A stretch of DNA of 64,000 nt, from NCBI RefSeq assembly GCF_040412425.1, contig NC_089781.1, positions 55,758,813-55,822,812 of the forward strand, in the 5' to 3' direction. The stretch comes from Macrobrachium rosenbergii. Taxonomy: Eukaryota > Arthropoda > Malacostraca > Decapoda > Palaemonidae. Position 1 is the first letter of the stretch. Each line of letters opens with the position of its first letter. Positions 10,962 through 22,065 of the stretch are shown piece by piece. The translations under genes were made by a program, and so were the position numbers. The notes under the pieces are model-generated. The model worked only from the letters and a program-made list of their open reading frames with translations, made no database searches and was not told where the DNA came from.

Positions 10962-12017
10962 GTGTCATCTGTTACCCAGACCCAAACTGACACAAGTAGT
11001 ACAAACGCGGACTCTGTCAGCTTCCTCAAGAATTCTGAATGCCCTGGCTTTGTGGACTTTATGAAATTGGCCGCTCAGAGGATGCGGATACAGACCCAGT
11101 TAACACTCTGTTCTTGGAATCAGATAAAAGAGAATCTACTCAGGCAGTATGATTCAGCAGTTAAAAACTGGCATCTTTCCTTAAACATTCTGAAGCTCGG
11201 GTTATGACCGCGAATTTGACAATCTCTTTCTTTAGGTCATTGTTTGAAAAAGGTCTAGCTGCAGCTACAATTACCACAGCTAAGTCAGCCTTGAAGAAAG
11301 TGTTTTGGCATGGCTTCAACATTGACCTAACAGACTCATACTTTTCATCAATCCCAAAGGCATGTGCTCGTCTGAGACCAGCAACCCGTCCTCACACGGT
11401 TTCTTGGTTTCTTAACGATGTTTTGAAACTAGCATCAGAAACTGATAATGATAACTGTTCATATTTGAGTCTGTTAAGGAAGACGTTGTTCCTAATTAGC
11501 TTAGCTTCAGGTGCTAGGATATTGGAACTGTCCGCTCTCTCTAGAGGTGTTAATCATGTAGATTTCCTCCCGTCAGGAGAAGTTCTTCTTTCCCCAGACC
11601 AAAGTTTCCTAGCAAAGAATGAAGACCCTCAGGATAGGTGGTCTCCTTGGAAGGTTGTTCCTCTTCCACAGGATCCATCCTTGTGCCCAGTCACTACACT
11701 GAGGGCTTACTTAAGGAGAACTTCTCAAGTTTTATCTGGTCCTCTTTTATCAGGGAAAAGGTGGGACACTTTCCTTAAAAGCTATCAGACAACAGATTTT
11801 ATATTTCATTAAACAAGCTAGCCCAGATTCAGTACCGAAGGTACATGATATCCGGCAGTGGCAACCTCCACAAACTATTTCTACAATATGAATTTTGATG
11901 ACCTAAAAAGTATACGGGTTGAAATCTCCATCAGTGTTTAAATGCCACTATCTTAAATCACTGGAAGCTCTGAAGTTCCCTACAGTGGCTGCAGGGAGTA
12001 TTATCCTTCCCTCCTAG
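10962..12017 (+). pseudogene. DIRS-b tyrosine recombinase, two frameshifts
   Basis: Integrates the circular DNA copy. Body at 11204-11812: SFFRSLFEKGLAA, ATRPHTVSWFLNDVL, then LISLASGARILELSAL, whose Arg is the first catalytic residue. A frameshift near 11780 moves to KVHDIRQW (HxxR motif, about 11840). A one-base loss near 11921 (TGG read as TGA) moves again to VFKCHYLKSLEALKF (about 11935-11975), which keeps the nucleophile Tyr. Stop at 12015-12017. The N-terminal part 10962-11200 is in other frames. Comparison with DIRS-d shows all catalytic residues present despite the broken frame. Confidence 0.82.
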
Positions 12018-12423
12018 TTAGTCTTTCCCCATTCCCCTCCCGCCTGCCTGCCTCATTTGCTTTCCCCTGCCATCTTCTCCTGGGCCACGCATGCTTCACA
12101 TCCTGGCCCTAGTTTATGTATATATAATTGTACCTGTTTTTGCGGTGTTAGGTTTAAGTGGATTTGTAAATTTTCTCTGTGTTAGTCTTAAGTTTAAGTA
12201 CTGTTAATTGTCTATGTTTTATGGTTACCTTAAGTTTTGATACTATCTGTTCAGAACCTTGTTTTGTCCACAAAGATTCTTAGTCTTAAGTTTAATGTTT
12301 AACTTATATTTCTCTGCTGCTGAGATAATTAAATTAGGCTTAAGTAAAGGTGCCTTTATTTATCTCTACCTTTTATTTGTCACTTATAATCTTTCACCTT
12401 GCTTGGTATGATTCTCTGATACA

Positions 12424-12524
12424 ATTTCACTGGCTGACACAGGTCCAAGCTCAGAAAAGGGATTTTGACAAAGGAAAAATCTATTTCTGAGGAGGACCTG
12501 TGTCACCCGGTGACCCTCCCAGGT
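12424..12524 (+). repeat. DIRS-b internal complementary region
   Basis: The first half (CTGGCTGACACAGGTCC...) is complementary to the left end of the element, the second half (TTTCTGAGGAGGACCTG...) to the right end, meeting at AGAAAAGGGATTTTGAC. This arrangement is diagnostic for DIRS elements. Confidence 0.88.
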
Positions 12525-12576
12525 TATTCAATTTCCCCTAGTAGGCATACCAAGCTAGTTGTGTGGGTGCTAACCT

Positions 12577-12880
12577 GGAATGAGGGTAGGTGGCGCTCAG
12601 GTCGTCAGGTACAGGCCGAGTGAGTTGCCGTTGGAACGGCTCTTCTCGTACCGGGGGTTATGACATAGGGACATTTTACAGAGTTAGGTCCTGTGGTAGT
12701 GGACATATTCACTCACCCTACTCTATACCGACACCTGTTACATAATAGGTGATCGCTCTGAGGGTAGTAACCTCAGCATTCCCGTTGACTTTCTTTCTCT
12801 GGTATATTTAGCAATATTTATACCTAGAAATGTGTGCTCAAGGGACATTTCACCGGCTGACACAGGTCCTCCCTCAGAAA
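12577..12880 (-). repeat. DIRS-b right inverted terminal repeat
   Basis: Reverse complement of 4551-4854. The element continues ~28 bp beyond it (TAGATTTTTCCTTTGTC...) to about 12908, a right extension that is found again inside the internal complementary region. Confidence 0.9.
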
Positions 12881-12908
12881 TAGATTTTTCCTTTGTCAAA
12901 ATCCCTTT

Positions 12909-13077
12909 TTTATCTATTTACTAATTTATTTTTGCTTTTTCAGTAAGTGAGATTTCTTCTTTCTGCATTTCCCTTTACCTACTCTTACTTCTTCCTAATG
13001 AACACCATATTCTTTAGAAGCTTGATTTCAAGTCAATGGCCCCTATGGGATTGTTCCATAAGAATAAGGTTCATCTT

Positions 13078-13111
<34 letters not shown>

Positions 13112-13137
13112 TAATAAAATAGTAATAATAATAGTAA
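12909..13137 (+). mobile_element. LINE 3' UTR (right half) with AAT tail
   Basis: Continuation of the LINE interrupted at 4550: CT-rich 3' UTR (TTTTTGCTTTTTCAGTAAG near 12925-12944) ending in an (AAT)n tract at about 13079-13137. The simple-repeat tail is typical of the 3' end of this LINE type. Joining 4550 to 12909 gives a continuous 3' region. Confidence 0.78.
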
Positions 13138-14600
13138 TAATACTATCCCCCACAAACAGAAAGACTACAGAAGGAAACTTAGGGGCACAAAAGACCAGCT
13201 CCTGAGAGACAAAACAGTAATGATGAATAGTAAGAGAAGAAGAACCAACCTAAGCATGGCATGGATTGACTACAAGAAAGCCCTCGACATGATACCGCAC
13301 CCGTGACTAATAGAATACCTGAAAATATATGGGGCAGAGGAAAACACCATCAACTTCCTAAAAGATACAATGCGCAACTGGAATACAGTATTGTACTTAC
13401 AAACTCTGGAATAAGACTAGCAGAGGCTAACATCAGGAGAGGAATCTTTCAAGGCAACTCACTGTCCCCACTTCTCTTCGTAGTAGCCATGATTCCCATG
13501 ACAAAATTACTGCAAAAGATGGATGCTGGGTACCAATTCAAGAAAGGAGGCAACAGAATTAAACATTTGATGTTCATGGATGACATCAAGCTGTATGGTA
13601 AGAGCATCAAGGAAATAGATACCCTAATCCAAACTGTAAGGGTTGCATTTGGGGACATCAGGAGGGAGTTTGGAATAGAAAAATGCACCTTGGTCAACAC
13701 AGAAAAAGGCAAAGTGACAAGGACTGAAGGGATAAAGCTACCCGATGGGAACAGCATAAAACACATAGAAGTGACATGATACAAATACCTGGGAATAATA
13801 GAAAGAGAGGATATAAAATACCAACAGATGAAGGACACGATTAGGAAAGAATATATGCAAAGACTTAAGTCAATACTCAAGTCAAAACTCAATGCCAGAA
13901 ACATGATGAAAGCTATAAACACATGGGCAGTACCAGGAATCAGATACAGCACGGGAGTAGTGGAGTGGACGAAGGCTGAACTCCTCAGCATAGATCAGAA
14001 AACTAATAAACACATGATAATGCACAAACCACTACACCCAAGAGCAAATACAGACAGACTATACATAACAAGAAAGGAAGGATAAGAGGTCTACTAAGCA
14101 TAGAGGACTGCATCAAAATTGAGAGCAGGGCACAGGGGCAATACCTGAAAACCATTGAAGTCAAGTGGCTAAGGAGTGCATGGAAAGGACTGATAAAAAT
14201 GATGAAGACTCAGAAATATACAGAGACAGGAGAATGAAAAACAGAACAGAGGAATGGGACAGTAAACCAATGCACGGACAGTATAAGACAATACAGAAGG
14301 AGAAAAATTTTTAAGTATCAAGACCTGAAAATAGAAATAAGCAGGATATGGGATATGGCAGTGGAAATCGATTACCCATAATCACAGGAACACTAGGCAC
14401 AATCCCAAGATCCTGAAAAGGGACCTGGAAATACTAGATACCAAAGTAGCTCCAGGACTCATGCTGCAGAGCGTGCTATTAGAAACAGCACGCATATAGT
14501 GAGAAAACTGATGGACTCCTAAGGAGGAAGGATGCAACCCGGAACCCCACTATAAATACCACCCAATCGAATACGATGACTGAGATAAAAAAAAATAATA
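13138..14600 (+). pseudogene. LINE reverse transcriptase fragment (second, different family)
   Basis: 5'-truncated non-LTR RT, reading across frames: [15 protein letters not shown] (about 13160), [14 protein letters not shown] (about 13250), GIFQGNSLSPLLFVV (about 13441-13490), HLMFMDDIKLYGKS (about 13563-13605) as the catalytic box with FMDD in place of YADD, then LKSKLNARNMMKAINTWAV (about 13875-13930), HPRANTDRLYITRKEG (about 14035-14085) and GLLSIEDCIKIESR. Main frames are 13303-13779 and 13828-14085. An in-frame stop at 13777-13779 and other shifts make it dead. The 3' end is near 14590 in an A/AAT-rich tail. The domain style suggests a NeSL/R2-like rather than jockey-like clade; this is a guess. 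Confidence 0.72.
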
Positions 14601-14859
14601 ATGGTCACTCCTTGTTGAAGCAAATATCAAAATAATAAATGGTTTAGGAGTAAGTATACCATCAATTTTCTTCTTCGTTCTTTCTACTTTTATTACTCAT
14701 TTAGCTTTAAATTCTTCCTACAATTTCCCTATGGTGCAACCAATTAATTGAAGCAAGTAGATCAAGCCTTAAAATGACTGAAATTAAAACGCACCTTACA
14801 TTCCACTTTTGATTTTCTTCAGGGGATTCAACCAACAACACTACTGATTCTCTGTGTAC
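14601..14859. other. AT-rich sequence, no gene seen
   Basis: No ORF, repeat or terminal inverted repeat recognised. It lies just downstream (minus strand) of candidate host exon B and may be its intron, with the LINE inserted further along. Confidence 0.4.
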
Positions 14860-14933
14860 CTTGGAAGATGTCTACTTCATTAGAACAAATTTCTGCACTT
14901 AAATATTTATCATAACTGTCAAGTACATAAACT
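14860..14933 (-). CDS. Candidate host exon B (74 nt), gene unidentified
   Basis: On the minus strand a pyrimidine-containing acceptor (GTTCCCAG, ending at 14934) is followed by an open exon reading VYVLDSYDKYLSAEI then CSNEVDIFQ, and a donor GTACAC starting at 14859. The first base completes the split AA codon left by exon A at 15949, giving Lys, so the two exons join in phase with a ~1 kb intron between them. I do not recognise the protein. The codon pattern and lack of repeat similarity make it look host-encoded rather than transposon-derived. It is short, so chance remains possible. Confidence 0.5.
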
Positions 14934-15948
14934 CTGGGAACAATTTCAATATTATTTAAACACTAACCCCTCCTATGGATTCTATAGTAAGAGGGGGTAT
15001 ACGGTTCCAATGTACAGATACTGGATGGGGCAGGGTTTAAAGAAGCCTGGCCATCCAGGGGTCATCAACTGGGCATGAAAAGGTCATCAATAGGCCCCAG
15101 GGTACAGGGATTGTCATTGGTTTTATCAATTTAATAAAGGAAAAGAAACATCGCCTACAAATCTTGAAATGTCACCAAATACCTTTCATGTGGGCCACTC
15201 CACAGCCAATGAAACCAGGGAGAGCTGATTGCCAAGAGTCCACTCCCTACCCTACCCTGGTGGCCTGACTACCCTACAGGGATGTCATCAGTCTGGCTGG
15301 CAGCAAATGGGAAATGCTGGATATTAGCAAGTCTTCTCTCCTGTGGGTCTACAATAATATGCCAAGGGACAAAAAATTCCCCAAAGTAGTCTGAGGATTG
15401 GAGACATACATTTGACCCAAGGATTTCTGATACTGCAAACATTAAATCCCAGCCATCCAGTAACGATTGCCTGGTCCCACTGACTGTACGAATCTTGCTG
15501 GTAGAATCCCTGAAATTACCTCCTCTCCAGAATATTTATCAGTTTGCAGAAAGAGTTCTCAAATAAATTTTTAGTGTCAATGACCTTTGTTGTTGTGAGA
15601 CCAGATTATTTAACATTAAATTTATCAAGTCTTCACCGTTTTTTATGCTTCCTGGGCACCTTTTGTTACATTTGTAACATTCAACACTACAAATTATACA
15701 AAGTGCCCTTCTGGAATTTGTTTTGAGTTTGCTTCAAACTCACTATAGTTAGATTATCAATATGTTACCCAATTACTGGGAACATCATCAACACCATACA
15801 TAATTATCACTGATATATTTTTAGCCTCCCCACCTTGAAGAACTGGTAATATTGTAACGGCAAAGCATACCTGATTGCAATCCACACATACTTAGGCATT
15901 TTAGAGAAAAAGAATAAATTTTCACATATTAAAAGTAGTCCAACTTAC
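14934..15948. other. Putative host intron between exons B and A
   Basis: About 1 kb with no recognised element or ORF of note. It starts with donor GTAAGT at 15948 (minus) and ends with AG at 14934. Moderately AT-rich, with a less AT-rich patch at about 15000-15480. Confidence 0.4.
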
Positions 15949-16028
15949 TTAATCTCAACCATATGATGTGGATATCCATCATTCATCTGTCCAACTACTA
16001 ATGGCCGAACTTCAATATGAACCTTACC
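15949..16028 (-). CDS. Candidate host exon A (80 nt), gene unidentified
   Basis: On the minus strand the acceptor TTTTACTTGTGCAG ends at 16029, followed by an 80-nt open exon whose translation includes GKVHIEV then RPLVVGQMNDGYPHHMVEI, and a consensus donor GTAAGT at 15948-15943. Both splice sites are strong by consensus. The exon leaves two bases of a codon, which exon B completes. No transposon family I know has this sequence. Upstream exons are not visible to 16860, beyond which the DNA is mobile elements, so the rest of the gene may lie far away or outside the window. Confidence 0.55.
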
Positions 16029-16862
16029 CTGCACAAGTAAAAGAAAAGGCAAATATGAAAAGTGCTGAACTGCAATAATAAAAAATTGAAATAAATTATT
16101 TAAATAAATTAGTATAAATATAAAAAGCATCTAAGACAAAAACCAATATAATGTCACTCATAAGTGGCTTGAAAGTTAAGAGCATGAAAAACAAGGTAAT
16201 TTTTAGTCTATTTTCAAACAATCTAAGTTAAGTGTCCCATTTCACATCACACAACCAAAATTTCAGCATCTTACATTCTGTATGTACTTTAAAATATCTT
16301 GTCCAAATTTGGTAAATATTAGCAATGGATAAATTTAATCTAATCTAAAACTAACAACAAATATCAATCAATTCCATTGATAGGAGGGCACATCAACTGC
16401 AAAATTTATACTTAGAAATATCAAATTTACTTTAATATCACCATTATTGAACTCATGTCAACAATTTACAGTACAGTCCATTTTTAATGCGATTAACCAT
16501 AAGCAATCATTTATTCTAAATATGACTTAGAGTACAGCACTAAAATCTTATTCTAGAGTATTAAAATTTTATTCTAAATAAGGCTTTAGCATACTAAATC
16601 AAGAAGGGAAGTACATATTAAATCAAGAAGGACAGTACAGTTTCATCCTGTATATACAGGTTATTGATTCCAACCACCTTGCATATGCTTGAAACAACAT
16701 ATGATAGCAAGCACTAATAACAAGTTTTTAATAAATATATGTATATACAGGAAACTTTATTTTGCAATATTTTTAAACTATAAATATCCAAATGCAAGAA
16801 TTTGAAGGATTTTAACTTGCATCCAGAGAATCAGAATGATGTAGTTTAGTACAGCAATGCAA
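16029..16862. other. AT-rich sequence, probable host intron
   Basis: No ORF or terminal repeat recognised. It contains the pyrimidine tract and branch region upstream of exon A (minus strand) and, near 16590-16635, a short imperfect duplication around AAATCAAGAAGG. Confidence 0.35.
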
Positions 16863-16975
16863 TACAGGCAGTCCCCAGTTATCGGCTGAGACCTGTAACC
16901 GAAAATAGCTGTTAACCAAATCAATGGCATTTACAATGCAGAAAGTGCCTATGATCTGCTTAACAGCACCATTAA

Positions 16976-19867
16976 CCCTTTAACGCCGACTGGACATATT
17001 TTACATCAACAAAAGTTGTCTGTCGGGTGCCGAGTGGACGTAAAATACGTCGACTACAAAACCTTTTTTAGATATTCGCGGAAAAATACTTATAGGCCTC
17101 ATTTTCGAAAAATTTTAAATCACGTGCCTTCAGGGATGCTGGGAGTTCATGGCTCATGCTGTTGTTTTGTTTATAAGCGTGACCCAGCTGCGCATGCGCG
17201 AATTTCTTTCTTATCCCAAAAGAAAGTATCAGCTAACTCTGCTGAAAATCTCAGAAATTCTTTACTCACTTTGTTGTAATTTTTGCACAGTTTTCTATTA
17301 GCCTTTACATAAAGTTTTATATATGAAAATGTGCGCAATTTCATGTAGAATACAACAAAAAATAACTCATGGTTGTAGCTTTTATCAATTTTGACATATT
17401 TTCATATAAATCACGATAAGTGCTGAAATTTCAACCTTCGGTCAACTTTGACTTCGACCACACAAATGGTCGAAAAATTCAATTGTAAGCTAAAACTCTT
17501 ACATTCTAGTAATATTCAATCATTTACCTTCATTTTCCAACAAACGAGAAGTCTCTAGCACAAAATATTTCGATTTATGGTGAATTTTTAAAAACCTTTT
17601 CCTTACGTCAAACACAATAACTCTGCTGAAAATCTCAGAAATTCTTTAGTCACTTTGTCGTAATTTTTGCACTGTTTTCTATTAGCCGTTACATAAACTT
17701 TTATATATGAAAATGTGTGCAATTTCATGTAAAATACAACAAAAATAACTCATGGTTGTAGCCTTTATAAATTTTGACATTTTCATATAAATCACGATAA
17801 GTGCCAAAATTTCAACCTTGTCAACTTTGACTCGACCGAACTGGTAGAAAAATGCAATTGTAAGCTAAAACTCTTACATTCTAGTAACATTCAATTATTT
17901 ACCTTCATTTTGCAACAAACGAGAAGTCTCTAGCACAACATTTTGATTTATGGTGAATTTTTGAAAAAAACTTTTTCCTTATGTCCGCACTAACTCTGCT
18001 GAAAATCTTGTAAGAGCCTGACGCTGTCTCTTCCAAACACGTGTGTGTTTGTTGTCCATCGGAGTGGACAAGACAACAAGAGCATCTCGTTTTCTTTCTC
18101 TAAAGGAAAGCGATTTCAACCATACAATATTTCCGTCTGTTTCTCCTTAACCATTGTTGTTTTGATGTATGTACAATCACCACTACTTGCATTGCCATGC
18201 AAGCATTCTAATCATATACTCATAATGTTCCAATGAATCTTCTGTATCAAACTGTGTGTATGTTTCTGTTTGTGAAGATGCCAAACGTCTCGTCACTCCA
18301 ATGGACGACGAACACACAGGTGTTTGGAAGAGACGGCGTCAGGCTCTTACAATCTCAGAAATTCTTTAGTCACTATGTCGTAATTTTTGCACAGTTTTCT
18401 ATTAGCCGTTACATAAAGTTTTATTTATGAAAATGTGCGCAATTTCAAGTAGAATATAACAAAAAATAACTCATGGTTGTAGCTTTTATCAATTTTGACA
18501 TATTTTCATATAAATCACAATAAGTGCCAAAATTTCAACATTTGGTCAACTTTTTACTCGACCGAAATGGTCGAAAAATGCAATTGTAAGCTAAAACTCT
18601 TACATTCTAGTAACATTCAATCATTTACCTTCATTTTGCAACAAACAAGAAGTCTCTAGCACAATATTTCGATTTATGGTGAATTTTTGAAAAAAACTTT
18701 TTCCTTATGTCCGCGCGCGGTAACTGCTGAAAATCTCAGAAATTCTTTAGTCACTTTGTCGTAATTTTTACACCGTCTTATATTAGCCGTTACATAAAGT
18801 TTTATATATGAAAATGTGTGCAATTTCATGTAAAATACAACAAAAAATAACTCATGGTTGTAGCTTTTATCAGTTTTGAAATATTTTCATATAAATCACG
18901 ATAAGTGCCAAAATTTCAACCTTCAGTCAACTTTGACTCGACCGAAATGGTTGAAAAATGCAACTGTAAGCTAAAACTCGTACATTCTAGTAATATTCAA
19001 TCATTTACCTTCATTTTGCATCAAATTAGAAGTCTCTAGCACAATATTTCGATTTATGGTGAATTTTTGAAAAAAACTTTTTTATGTCTGCGCGCGCTAA
19101 CTCTGCTGAAAATCTCAGAATTTCTTTAGTCGCTTTGTCGTAATTTTTGCACCGTTTTATATTAGCCGGTTTTATACATGAAAATGTGTGCAATTTCATG
19201 TAAAATACAACAAAATATAACTCATGGTTATAGCTTTTATCAGTTTTGAAATATTTTCATATAAATCACGATACGTGCTGAAATTTCAACCTTCGGTCAA
19301 CTTTGACTCGACCGAAATGGTCGAAAAATGCAATTGTAAGCTAAAACTCTTACATTCTAGTAATATTCAATCATGTACCTTCATTTTGCAACAAACGGGA
19401 AGTCTCTAGCAAAATATTTCAATTTATGGTGAATTTTTGAGAAAAACTTTTTTTATGTCCGCGCATTACGAATTCATGCATCATTTTGTGATAATATTTT
19501 CTCTGTGTTGCTTTGATCGTTTTACAATTTGTTATATACCAAAATCATCGCAATTTAGTGTACAATACAACGAAAAAAAATAACTCATTAGCTTTAACCC
19601 TTTTGCTCACAGTAAGATTTGTATACAATTATATATGAAATTTTTTTTGTGCTGTCATATATTCCAATATTTATATATGATAATGATATTATTTTTAATT
19701 TCTGATGGTTGCATACTAAACTTCAGGCAATGACAAAAAAAGGAGCCAAAAATGAACTCTTACTCAAAAACTAAGCGTGCTGAGATTTTTTGAAAAAAAC
19801 TTTCTTTCCGCTTCGGCGCTAACTCTCAAACCCTGCCGGTTGTAAATAGAGGCTCGGCGTTTAAGGG
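16976..19867 (+). mobile_element. S1: TTAA-flanked element filled with ~380-bp satellite repeats
   Basis: Flanked on both sides by TTAA (16972-16975 and 19868-19871), with ends CCCTTTAACGCCGA and TCGGCGTTTAAGGG forming inverted repeats. TTAA targeting plus CCC/GGG ends is the signature of piggyBac-type elements. After a ~220-bp unique head come about five tandem units of ~375-390 bp beginning CTGCTGAAAATCTCAG (about 17238, 17619, 17995 resuming 18352, 18726, 19104), each containing blocks such as TCATGGTTGTAGC and GTCAACTTTGACTCGACCG. The tail (about 19465-19867) is a diverged block. No transposase ORF. Same arrangement in S2 and, reversed, in S3. Confidence 0.82.
18009..18351 (+). mobile_element. 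343-bp MITE with ~60-bp TIRs and ATCT duplication
   Basis: Ends TGTAAGAGCCTGACGC...GCGTCAGGCTCTTACA are inverted repeats extending about 60 bp inward with few mismatches. Flanking ATCT at 18005-18008 and 18352-18355 is a 4-bp target duplication; removing the insert restores the satellite unit GCTGAAAATCTCAGAAATT. Non-coding. Superfamily not assigned. Confidence 0.85.
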
Positions 19868-20000
19868 TTAACCAGTTAACAACACTGTTAAGCGGTTCAT
19901 CAGCACTGATAAGAGACCCACTGGCGCCGAAAATATGGTTAATGTTGTCATTAGCTAAGCGCCGTAAAACCGAAACGCTGTTAACCGGGGACTCCCTGTA

Positions 20001-20358
20001 ATAACATCTACATTACTGTATGTGAATATCTGCTATCTCTCTCTCTTTCTTTCAGTCTTCATTAGCTGAAACTAGTTTTCACAAAAACTCAAAAATCATA
20101 TGAAATGATTTTGTATATTCTTCAGTAACTTGAAACAAAATACTGTGTAAATTTCAGTCAATATTGCCAGCTGCTGAAAAAAATTTTTCAGATATATACA
20201 GTAGTTTTCTATGTAAGTTTACAGTGAAACAAATATCTTTTCCTTAATTTTAATATATATGAATCAAATAATCTTAGAATTGTATTACAGATTAAAAGGC
20301 TTATTTTTTTATTAGCTGGTTTGCACTTATTTTTCCCAATAAAAACAATGATAAAATG

Positions 20359-20360
<2 letters not shown>
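20001..20360. other. AT-rich DNA, nothing recognised
   Basis: A short CT run near 20036-20052 and otherwise AT-rich unique-looking sequence; no ORF or repeat ends seen. Confidence 0.4.
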
Positions 20361-21004
<644 letters not shown>

Positions 21005-22065
21005 ATCCTGTATCAAGGTTTAGACGGTCACCACAGTAATACCTGGATAAAAAGGACAGTCACCACATTAATACCTCAATAAAAGGGAAAGTCAATACAG
21101 TGATCCTTGGATAGCAGGGACAGACAGTACAGTAATACCTGGATAAATGGGGCAGTCAGTACAGTAATACCACCTGGATAAAAGGGACAGCCAACACAGT
21201 AACACCTGGATAAATGGGACAGTCACCACAGTAATGTCTGAATAAAATGGACAGTTGCCTGGATAAGAGGGAGTCAGAATAGTAATACCTGGATAAAAGG
21301 GACAGACAGCACAGAAATATCTGGGCGACGGTCACCACAGTAATGTCTGGATAAAATGGACAGTCAGCACAGTAATACCTGGATAAAGGAGACAGTCAGC
21401 ACAGTAATACCTGGATAAAAGGGACAGACAGTACAGTAATATCTGGATAAATGGGTAAGTCACCACAGTAATGCCTGGATAAAAGGGACAGTCAGCACAG
21501 TAATATCTGGATAAAGTGGACAGTCAGCACAGTAATACCTGCATAAAAGGGACAGTCAGCACAGTAATATCTGGATAAAAGGGGCAGTCACCACAGTAAC
21601 GGCTGGGCAGAAGGGACAATCAGCATAGCAACACCTGGGTAACATGGACAGTCAGCATAATAATACCTGGATGAATGGGACAGTCAGCACAGTAATACAT
21701 GGATAATTGGGGGATAAAAGGGGCAGCCACCATAGTAATACCTGGATAACTGGGACAGTCACCACAGTAATAACTGGATAAATGGGAGTCACTACAGTAA
21801 TACCTGGATAAATGGAACAGTCAGCACTCATACATGGATACAAGGGGCCATCATCACAGTAATACATGGATAGAAGAGACAGTCATCACAGTAGTGTCTG
21901 GATAAAGGGAACAATCAGCACAGTAATATTTGGATAAAAGGGACAGTTAGTACAGTCATTTCTGGATAAAAGGGACAGTCACCACAGTAATACCTGGATA
22001 AATGGGACAGTCAACACAGTAATTCATAGATAAATGGGACAGTCAGTACGAGTTTAAGAAAATTC
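21005..22065 (+). repeat. ~32-bp minisatellite array
   Basis: Roughly 30 imperfect copies of a unit close to GTCAGCACAGTAATACCTGG followed by ATAAAAGGGACA. Unit length varies (about 28-40 bp) and many units differ by substitutions. There are no unique spacers between identical repeats, so this is not a CRISPR array. Confidence 0.93.

Larger units (their letters stand above)
4551..12908 (+). mobile_element. DIRS-b: full-length DIRS1-like retrotransposon
   Basis: Complete element with inverted terminal repeats (4551-4854 and 12577-12880), an internal complementary region (12424-12524), gag, RT/RNase H and tyrosine recombinase. No LTRs and no obvious target duplication. The left end starts TTCTGAGCTT and the right end finishes CAAAATCCCTT. 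The internal region joins the complement of both ends, as expected if replication passes through a circle. Inserted in a LINE 3' region at ...AATACAT/TTATCT. The ITR arms differ at only about five positions by eye, but all three ORFs carry frameshifts. Confidence 0.9.
16865..19998 (+). mobile_element. TIR element F (MITE), split by S1
   Basis: The left end, CAGGCAGTCCCCAGTTATCGG (16865 on), mirrors the right end, whose reverse complement is CAGGGAGTCCCCGGTTAACAG (19998 back). Both ends are flanked by TA (16863-16864 and 19999-20000). Without the inserted S1 it would be about 240 bp, non-coding. TA target and TIR style suggest a Tc1/mariner/pogo-mobilised MITE. Confidence 0.8.

Noticed and set aside
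15544..15726. 60-residue plus-strand ORF in the host-like region
   Set aside because: No motif, poor start context, and composition like the surrounding intron.
15814..15856. A third small minus-strand exon between exons A and B
   Set aside because: An acceptor-like and donor-like pair bounds ~37 nt, but including it would break the clean A-B phase match.
21005..22065. Possible CRISPR-like array of short repeats
   Set aside because: Units are contiguous and variable with no unique spacers, and the context is eukaryotic.
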